This document shows, piece by piece, positions 6,884-11,143 of a stretch of DNA of 11,143 bases. This DNA is from JAEUIT01 sp034439815 (GTDB lineage Bacteria; Planctomycetota; Phycisphaerae; Phycisphaerales; SM1A02), in contig JAWXBD010000172.1 in NCBI GenBank assembly GCA_034439815.1, forward strand, positions 1-11,143, given 5' to 3'. A program made the position numbers and the translations under genes. Position 1 is the stretch's first letter. Each line of letters opens with the position of its first letter. The notes beneath the pieces are model-generated. The model was not told the DNA's origin. It did no database searches and saw nothing but the letters and a program-made list of their open reading frames with translations.

Positions 6884-8790
6884 AGGCGCAGCCTCACATA
6901 GTCCACAGCACGGTGGAACACGCTCCACCACACCGGGGCATTGCCGATGTCAACGCGGGCGGTGCCTTCGACACCGCAGCGCATCCACGCGGCGAGTTCC
7001 CTCCCGTCGGCGCTGTCGTCCAGCTCGATGGTGGCATCGGCGACGAACACATTGTGGCCGTCGCGAATCTCGGCCGACGGGCGCATGCGCGTGATACGGA
7101 GCGGAATGACGACATCGGGCTGTGCGGACGGACGAAACTGACCGCGCTTGCCGACACTCACCTGCAGTACGTCGCGCTCGGGGATGTCAATGGCGATCTC
7201 GAGCGCGCCGCGCGGCACGAACTCGAGCAGCGTCTCGCCCGCAGCGACGGTGGCACCAACGCGCCGGCGCAGATCGCCGCGCAGAATGATGCCGTCTGCC
7301 GGTGCGCGGACAACCGCTTCGTCAATCTTGCGCCGGACCGCCTTGGCCGCAGCCCGCTCGATGTCTGCTCGCGCCTCGCCGAGACGCACTCCGGCGTGAT
7401 CGTTTGCGGCTCGCGCAGCTTCCACCTGCACCTCGGCCGCCGTCACTGAAGCGTCGAGCCGCCCGCGCTCCAGTTCAAGCGCGGCGGTGTCGAGCGAAAA
7501 CAGGACGTCGTGTATGCGAACAGTGTCGCCGGCGGCGACAGTGGATGCGAGGATTGGCGCGGTGTACGGCGCGGAGAAATGCTGCACCAGAGCGGCGTCG
7601 AGATGCGCAGGCGCTGCGACCTGATGCATCGTCGTGCCGAAGATCAACCAGCCAAGCAGCGCAACGGACGCCATAGCCGCAACCGCGCGCAGCGCGCCGC
7701 GGACGTGACGCAATCCCCGAACTGTCGCGGCTGCCGCCTCGATGGCATGCGCCGGCAGCGTTCGTCCGGCGCGACTCGCAACACGGAGCGCCGCGGCGTA
7801 GTGCGCGGCTGTTTCGCCGATCTTCTTGAGATCCTCTTCACCGAAATGCTTGCTTGGCACGTGCCGGAGCGCCAGTACCGCAACAATGCGGTCACCGTCG
7901 CGAAGCGGAATGGACGCCACGCAGGCGCCTTCGACGTCCGCGCTCCAACGCCGATGCAGCGGACACGCATCGCCGTCAGCCTGGTGCACACTGAGCGCGA
8001 TCGGGCGACCGAGATCCAGGCACTCTTCCATCGAATTCTTGATCGTGATCGCACCTTGCGTGCGCGTGGACACGTCGGAGAACCCGGCAATCGACGTGAT
8101 CTGAACACGCTTGCCCCGGACGTTGCCGAGCGCAACGGAGTCGCACCCGAGCTTCGAGCGCAATTGATTCGTCACCGCGTACGCGAGCGCCGTGGCGCTG
8201 CTCGCAGACCCTGCGATCATCATCGCCCGCAGTTCGGAGGCCGGCACAGCGGAGACTTCGGTGGCAACGTGAGGCGAGGCGGCCAGCGGCGATGCCGCCC
8301 GCAGCAGCGCGCCAACCATGGCCGCGACGCCGCGCAGTTCGACCATTGTTGATGTGATCGCCCGGTCATCGGCGAGTTCAAGGACATGCACCATGGCGCC
8401 GGCGGATTGGCCGCTGCCGTCGCAAAGCGGGACCGCGAGAATCGCGATCTCGAACGCTCCGGACTTGGCGCGATAGCGCTGTACCAGCTGATCGCCGCGC
8501 GAGAGCGTCTGCGTCAGCAGTGCTTCCGCGGGGCGTTTCCAGAAGTTCGGATCCATCGCACCTGTGTGCCAGTAGTCGTCCAGCATCGATCCGCGCATCG
8601 GCACTTTGATCTGGGCGAACACGGATCCCAGCTCGATCGCGGTGATGCGCATGGCATCGCGTAAGAGCGCCGCGTCCGTTGTGTGCGTCTCGGACAGCCG
8701 CAGCAGTCGACGCATCAGATCGCCGCTGCGCACTTCGGCCGGAGTCGATGTGGCAGTTCGATCCTGTGTTCCCCCGGAATCGAAACTCAT
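6874..8790 (-). CDS. GAF-GAF-transmembrane-HlyD sensor/adaptor fusion
   Basis: A 638-residue protein joining cytoplasmic ligand-sensing modules to a periplasmic adaptor. Residues about 25-165 form a degenerate GAF-like domain. Residues about 193-340 are a clearer GAF domain, with the typical GCDSVALG, VASIPLRDGDRIVAVLAL and F.EEDL.. segments. One membrane helix lies at about 368-386 (VAAMASVALLGWLIFGTT). Beyond it is a HlyD-type adaptor: first lipoyl half about 405-435, helical hairpin about 436-490, second lipoyl half about 492-527 (VRAPADGIILRGD), then a beta-barrel ending in an aromatic, basic tail (VRLRLWL). It has no kinase, cyclase or other output domain, so any signal probably passes straight through the membrane helix. 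The ATG overlaps the stop of the PilZ gene as ATGA, indicating translational coupling. The GAF ligand cannot be read from the sequence. Confidence 0.88.
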   Translation of the reverse strand: MSFDSGGTQDRTATSTPAEVRSGDLMRRLLRLSETHTTDAALLRDAMRITAIELGSVFAQIKVPMRGSMLDDYWHTGAMDPNFWKRPAEALLTQTLSRGDQLVQRYRAKSGAFEIAILAVPLCDGSGQSAGAMVHVLELADDRAITSTMVELRGVAAMVGALLRAASPLAASPHVATEVSAVPASELRAMMIAGSASSATALAYAVTNQLRSKLGCDSVALGNVRGKRVQITSIAGFSDVSTRTQGAITIKNSMEECLDLGRPIALSVHQADGDACPLHRRWSADVEGACVASIPLRDGDRIVAVLALRHVPSKHFGEEDLKKIGETAAHYAAALRVASRAGRTLPAHAIEAAAATVRGLRHVRGALRAVAAMASVALLGWLIFGTTMHQVAAPAHLDAALVQHFSAPYTAPILASTVAAGDTVRIHDVLFSLDTAALELERGRLDASVTAAEVQVEAARAANDHAGVRLGEARADIERAAAKAVRRKIDEAVVRAPADGIILRGDLRRRVGATVAAGETLLEFVPRGALEIAIDIPERDVLQVSVGKRGQFRPSAQPDVVIPLRITRMRPSAEIRDGHNVFVADATIELDDSADGRELAAWMRCGVEGTARVDIGNAPVWWSVFHRAVDYVRLRLWL

Positions 8791-9230
8791 GCTGCAGGCC
8801 TTACTGCGGGCCTTGCTGCCGTCCCAGGCGGCCCATTTCCCGTCACACGCTGCATGCCCGCACGGAGCTCTGTGGCATCCATCGCAATGAAGAAGACGAA
8901 CGCCGCTTCAATCGCGGTGTCGTGCAGCAATCGTGCGCGGATGCACCGCGCGAAGAGCTGCGGAAATCGGGTGCGCGCTCCGTCGATGTCAAGGCGGTAG
9001 ATGTCGCCGACATGAACGGCGCGATCAAAGATGACGAGGCATCCGCTCTGCGAGACGTCGACGGAAGTTCCGGCAATGGGAGGCTGACTGCGATCACTTA
9101 GATTGCCGGCATGCGCAACAATCGGCACGGCGACGGCGAAGCGCGCGTGGATGCGGCGCGACTCCACTTCTTCACGAGTGTTGGTCGCGAGTTCCGCGAT
9201 GAGATCAGCGTCGTCTAACGAATGGGACAC
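8787..9230 (-). CDS. PilZ-domain protein, probable c-di-GMP receptor
   Basis: A 147-residue cytoplasmic protein with a single PilZ domain. It has both parts of the canonical c-di-GMP-binding signature: RRIHAR (R25, R26, R30, fitting RxxxR) and DVSQSG (D58, S60, G63, fitting DxSxxG), followed by the strands of a six-stranded barrel (CLVIF, IYRLDID, ARCIRARLL, IEAAFVFFIAM). About 20 residues before the domain are acidic or helical, and the C-terminus is an Ala/Pro/Arg-rich tail without similarity that I recognise. I chose GTG 9230 because an AGGAG ribosome-binding site lies 9 nt upstream (9240-9244); the longer TTG-initiated frame to 9281 is not supported. It is the first gene of the adaptor operon, and its TGA overlaps the next ATG by 4 bp, suggesting that it regulates the same machinery. 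The ligand is inferred from the motifs only. Confidence 0.87.
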   Translation of the reverse strand: MSHSLDDADLIAELATNTREEVESRRIHARFAVAVPIVAHAGNLSDRSQPPIAGTSVDVSQSGCLVIFDRAVHVGDIYRLDIDGARTRFPQLFARCIRARLLHDTAIEAAFVFFIAMDATELRAGMQRVTGNGPPGTAARPAVRPAA

Positions 9231-9239
9231 AGTCTCGGA

Positions 9240-9244
9240 CTCCT
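9240..9244 (-). promoter_or_regulatory. Shine-Dalgarno of the PilZ gene, decides its GTG start
   Basis: AGGAG on the minus strand, 9 nt before GTG 9230. It is the strongest ribosome-binding site in the right-hand locus and is placed so that it cannot serve the TTG at 9281, whose codon lies upstream of it. It fits a separate translation entry point at the head of the four-gene operon. Confidence 0.75.
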
Positions 9245-9340
9245 GGTGTCGGCGCAGCTGCGGGTGCGCGGAATGCGCCAACAGTCCTGCATCGTCGCAA
9301 TGGGTAGAGCGCTTTAGTGTGTTTCGCCGGTTATCGCGCT

Positions 9341-9367
9341 GCCGTCGCCCTTAAAGACAGCGACGGC
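9341..9367 (-). terminator. Possible 3' hairpin of the giant repeat protein gene
   Basis: GCCGTCGC (9341-9348) and GCGACGGC (9360-9367) form a perfect 8-bp stem with an 11-nt loop, 21 bases downstream of the TAG stop at 9389-9391. No U-tract follows in either direction, so it is not a classical intrinsic terminator. It may be a mRNA 3'-protecting or attenuating structure between the giant gene and the PilZ operon. Confidence 0.4.
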
Positions 9368-9375
9368 GAAGCACA

Positions 9376-9388
9376 GCGGGGTCCCCGC
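9376..9388. repeat. GC-rich palindrome abutting the stop codon
   Basis: GCGGGG-T-CCCCGC has 6-bp arms around one central base. It starts directly after the TAG stop (9389-9391) of the minus-strand giant gene. As RNA it can form a 5-bp stem with a 3-nt loop. It lies 8 bases from the 8-bp hairpin stem, and together they may form a tandem 3'-end structure. Confidence 0.45.
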
Positions 9389-11143
9389 CTACTTCCGGGA
9401 CGCCGAACGAGCCCGCTGTTCCGCTTCTCGCTCACGGGTCGCCGGGTCGGACTCGGTGCCGTGAATGCCACGGACGGCACTCCACATCAGGGCCCACAGC
9501 GACATGGGTGCCGCCGCTGGTGCAGGGGGCGGTGCCTCGGCGGTCGCAGCCTGCTCCGCTTCGTGTGCCAGTGCCCGCACTTCCTCGCCTGCGCCCTCGA
9601 CCACGCGCTCGAACGCCGCATCGAAGTCGGCAGCTGCGAACTCCGTTGCAGCGAGTTGAGCGCTGCGAGTGACCTCCTGAACGCCGTCGGTGATCTCGAT
9701 CGGCTGCGGCGACTCGGCAACGAAGTCGCTCATGTCCGTGGGGCGGACTGCCACGACAGGGGTGTGGTCCTGCGCCTCGATCGGTGCCGGAGCATGTGCT
9801 TCGCCTGCGGACGGAGCGCCGAACGAGACAGCATTCGCGGCCGTCGCGACGCGCGCTGCGATGTCTGGCGCCAGCCCGGTCGGCGCGTCACCTTCCGGCG
9901 CTGCCGGAGGCTCACTGTCGACCACTGTTGCAGAGGGCGTCTGCGTGATCGTGAATGTCGCTTCACGTGTGGCGCCGGCGAGGTCACTCACACTCACGGT
10001 GATGATGTACGTGCTCGCTCTCATCGGATCGAGGCGTGTCACATCGCTGATGGTGAGATCGCCGGTGACCGGGTCGATCACAAAGGGACCTGCATCGCCG
10101 ACAATCGTGAATCGCACCGTGTCACCGACGCTGGCGTCGGCGTCGGGCGCCGTGACGGTCGCAATGAAGGTTCCGTGCACCGCGTCCGCCGGAACAACTG
10201 TGCCGGAGATGGTCGGCATGTCGGGTGCTTCGTTGATCGCATCGACATGCACGACAACGGTGTCGGTCGTCGTGTTCACGCCGTCACTCACCGTCACCTG
10301 GAATGTCAGGTCGGTGCCGTGCAGCGTGGGCGGCGCCGTGAATGTGGGTGCCGCGCCAGCTGTTCCGTGCAGCGTCACGCTCGGGCCGCCTACTTGCGTC
10401 CACGAGTAGGTGAGCGCCTGATCCTCGGGATCAGTCGCCGTCGCATGCAGCGTCACATTGGCGCCTTCATCGACTGATTGATCACTGCCCGCGCTCACGA
10501 GCGCCGCATCGTTGTCCGCCTGCACCAGCACCGTCACTGCATCGTGCGATGTATGCACACCGTCACTCACGGCGACGCTGAATGTCAGCACGCTGCCCGT
10601 CAGAAGATTCGGCACGGTGAATCCGGGATTTGGGGAGTCCGCGCCGCTGAGGACGACGGGCGCGCCACCGGTCTGCGTCCATGTATACGTAAGCGTCTGC
10701 CCCTCGGGATCAGACGCCGTTGCAGTGAGCTGCACTGTCGCGCCTTCCGCGACGATCTGCGGAAGACCCGCGTCGACCGCCGGCGCGTCGTTGTCGCAGT
10801 TGACGTTGACAGTGACAGTGTCGACCGATGTGTGGACACCATCGCTGACAGCGATCTGGAAGACCATCGCGGTGTTGCTCAGGCCTTGGGGCGCCACGAA
10901 CGAAGGCGTGAGCGTCGTGCCGCCCTCGATCGTCACCGCAGGGCCGCTGATCTGCGTCCATGTGTACGTGAGACCCTGACCCTCCGGATCGCTCGCACTG
11001 CCGGCGAGCGTGACCGGATCGCCTTCGTCGACTGTCAGCGACGAACCCGCATCGGCGGACGGCGCGTCGTTGTCGCGATTCACATCGATCGTCACCGTGT
11101 CGATCGTCGTGCTCGTGCCGTCACTCACTGCAACCTGGAACAC
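9389..11143 (-). CDS. C-terminal part of a large PKD-repeat / cadherin-like surface or secreted protein
   Basis: Only the last 584 residues are in the window; the gene runs off the right edge with no start in view. Visible order: the end of one repeat (1-23), three full PKD/Ig-like repeats of exactly 93 residues (24-116, 117-209, 210-302), a cadherin-like domain (about 303-402, with FVIDPVTGDLTI and the D-x-x-N-E-A-P linker before it), and an Ala/Pro/Glu-rich tail (403-584). Each repeat has V.EG..V.L...A.DPE...LTY.WTQ..GP.V and ends F.VAVSDG..T..DTV.V.V..DNDAP; these acidic linkers resemble calcium-binding cadherin junctions. Such beta-sandwich arrays act as extracellular stalks or adhesins. 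The tail has no RTX nonapeptides, LPXTG, OmpA-type or autotransporter domain. It has a short Trp-containing hydrophobic patch (MSLWALMWSAV, 547-557) followed by a charged, Arg-rich end (SASRK). The full size and N-terminal signal cannot be seen. Confidence 0.85.
   Translation of the reverse strand: MFQVAVSDGTSTTIDTVTIDVNRDNDAPSADAGSSLTVDEGDPVTLAGSASDPEGQGLTYTWTQISGPAVTIEGGTTLTPSFVAPQGLSNTAMVFQIAVSDGVHTSVDTVTVNVNCDNDAPAVDAGLPQIVAEGATVQLTATASDPEGQTLTYTWTQTGGAPVVLSGADSPNPGFTVPNLLTGSVLTFSVAVSDGVHTSHDAVTVLVQADNDAALVSAGSDQSVDEGANVTLHATATDPEDQALTYSWTQVGGPSVTLHGTAGAAPTFTAPPTLHGTDLTFQVTVSDGVNTTTDTVVVHVDAINEAPDMPTISGTVVPADAVHGTFIATVTAPDADASVGDTVRFTIVGDAGPFVIDPVTGDLTISDVTRLDPMRASTYIITVSVSDLAGATREATFTITQTPSATVVDSEPPAAPEGDAPTGLAPDIAARVATAANAVSFGAPSAGEAHAPAPIEAQDHTPVVAVRPTDMSDFVAESPQPIEITDGVQEVTRSAQLAATEFAAADFDAAFERVVEGAGEEVRALAHEAEQAATAEAPPPAPAAAPMSLWALMWSAVRGIHGTESDPATREREAEQRARSASRK
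10238..11143 (-). repeat. Coding tandem repeat, 93 residues (279 bp) per unit
   Basis: Three full units (10796-11074, 10517-10795, 10238-10516) and the end of a fourth (11075-11143) encode PKD-like domains. The DNDA linker appears at residues 24-27, 117-120 and 210-213, and its INEAP variant falls at 303-307, so the spacing is 93 each time with no insertion or deletion. The units differ at many residues inside the domain, so duplication is not recent and selection seems to hold the length. The array probably continues beyond the right edge. Confidence 0.9.

Larger units (their letters stand above)
9231..9388. other. 158-bp gap between the giant repeat protein and the PilZ operon
   Basis: No plausible gene lies here. 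On the minus strand, which is the transcribed direction of both neighbours, it contains a GC-rich palindrome directly after the giant gene's stop, an 8-bp perfect inverted repeat, a further inverted repeat (GGCGCA at 9251-9256 with TGCGCC at 9274-9279), and the PilZ ribosome-binding site. I could not find a sigma-70-like promoter with acceptable -35 and -10 boxes, so whether the giant gene and the PilZ operon are co-transcribed is open. Confidence 0.5.

Noticed and set aside
6011..6901. Plus-strand open frame of 296 codons
   Set aside because: It is antisense to the M50 domain, including the HEFGH coding region, and has no recognisable motif.
6884..6931. Longest start (GTG 6931) for the M50 fusion gene
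   Set aside because: No ribosome-binding site, Cys/Pro-rich unconserved residues, and a 58-bp overlap with the previous gene; GTG 6883 has a GAGG site at proper spacing.
3836..8790. Classical type I secretion operon
   Set aside because: Adaptors are present, but no ABC ATPase (no Walker A or ABC signature motif) and no TolC-like channel could be found in any frame of the window.
9231..9281. TTG start at 9281 for the PilZ gene
   Set aside because: The strong AGGAG at 9240-9244 is correctly placed for GTG 9230 and lies downstream of the TTG.
9389..9520. PEP-CTERM-like or LPXTG anchor at the end of the giant protein
   Set aside because: The hydrophobic patch is only about 11 residues and is followed by a long charged stretch, and neither sorting motif is present.
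9317..10477. Long plus-strand open frame (386 codons) opposite the giant gene
   Set aside because: It is Arg/Cys/His-rich without recognisable domains, and lies antisense to the well-supported PKD/cadherin coding frame; such frames are common in GC-rich DNA.

Overview
The window is GC-rich, densely coded bacterial DNA with two housekeeping genes on the left and an unusual envelope, secretion or adhesion locus on the right. There is no 16S or other taxonomic marker, so the organism is inferred. Planctomycetota (perhaps Phycisphaerae-like) fits best, because the alanyl-tRNA synthetase has 'eukaryote-like' signature blocks and because HlyD / PqqD-M50 adaptor clusters beside large PKD/cadherin proteins are, from memory, common there. 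Verrucomicrobiota, Acidobacteriota and Gemmatimonadota are not excluded.

Layout. Bases 1-58 are a 12-bp direct tandem repeat that runs off the left edge and contains the stop codon of tpiA. tpiA (minus, 53-904) encodes triosephosphate isomerase with a Pro/Gly/Ala-rich insertion. A 103-bp divergent gap separates it from alaS (plus, 1008-3833), a complete alanyl-tRNA synthetase with intact catalytic, editing and C-terminal domains. alaS ends only 2 bp from the stop of the convergent locus that fills the rest of the window.

The right-hand locus is all on the minus strand and reads from right to left: (i) the C-terminal 584 residues of a large secreted or surface protein made of exact 93-residue PKD-like repeats, one cadherin-like domain and an Ala/Pro/Glu-rich tail (9389-11143, 5' end beyond the window); (ii) a 158-bp gap with inverted repeats; (iii) a small PilZ-domain protein (8787-9230); (iv) a GAF-GAF-transmembrane-HlyD protein (6874-8790), whose ATG overlaps the PilZ stop as ATGA; (v) a PqqD-like / M50 zinc metalloprotease / HlyD-like fusion (4727-6883), overlapping the previous gene by about 10 bp; (vi) a secreted HlyD-type adaptor (3836-4696), 30 bp further on. 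Genes iii-vi look like one translationally coupled operon.

Inferred working model: a cytoplasmic ligand sensor (GAF) and a c-di-GMP effector (PilZ) control a three-adaptor envelope complex that contains a membrane-embedded protease with a leader-binding PqqD-like domain. Its substrate may be the neighbouring giant repeat protein or an unseen peptide. No ABC ATPase or TolC-like channel is visible, so this is not a standard type I secretion operon. No stretch longer than 300 bases lacks a gene, and I found no RNA genes, CRISPR arrays or transposases.
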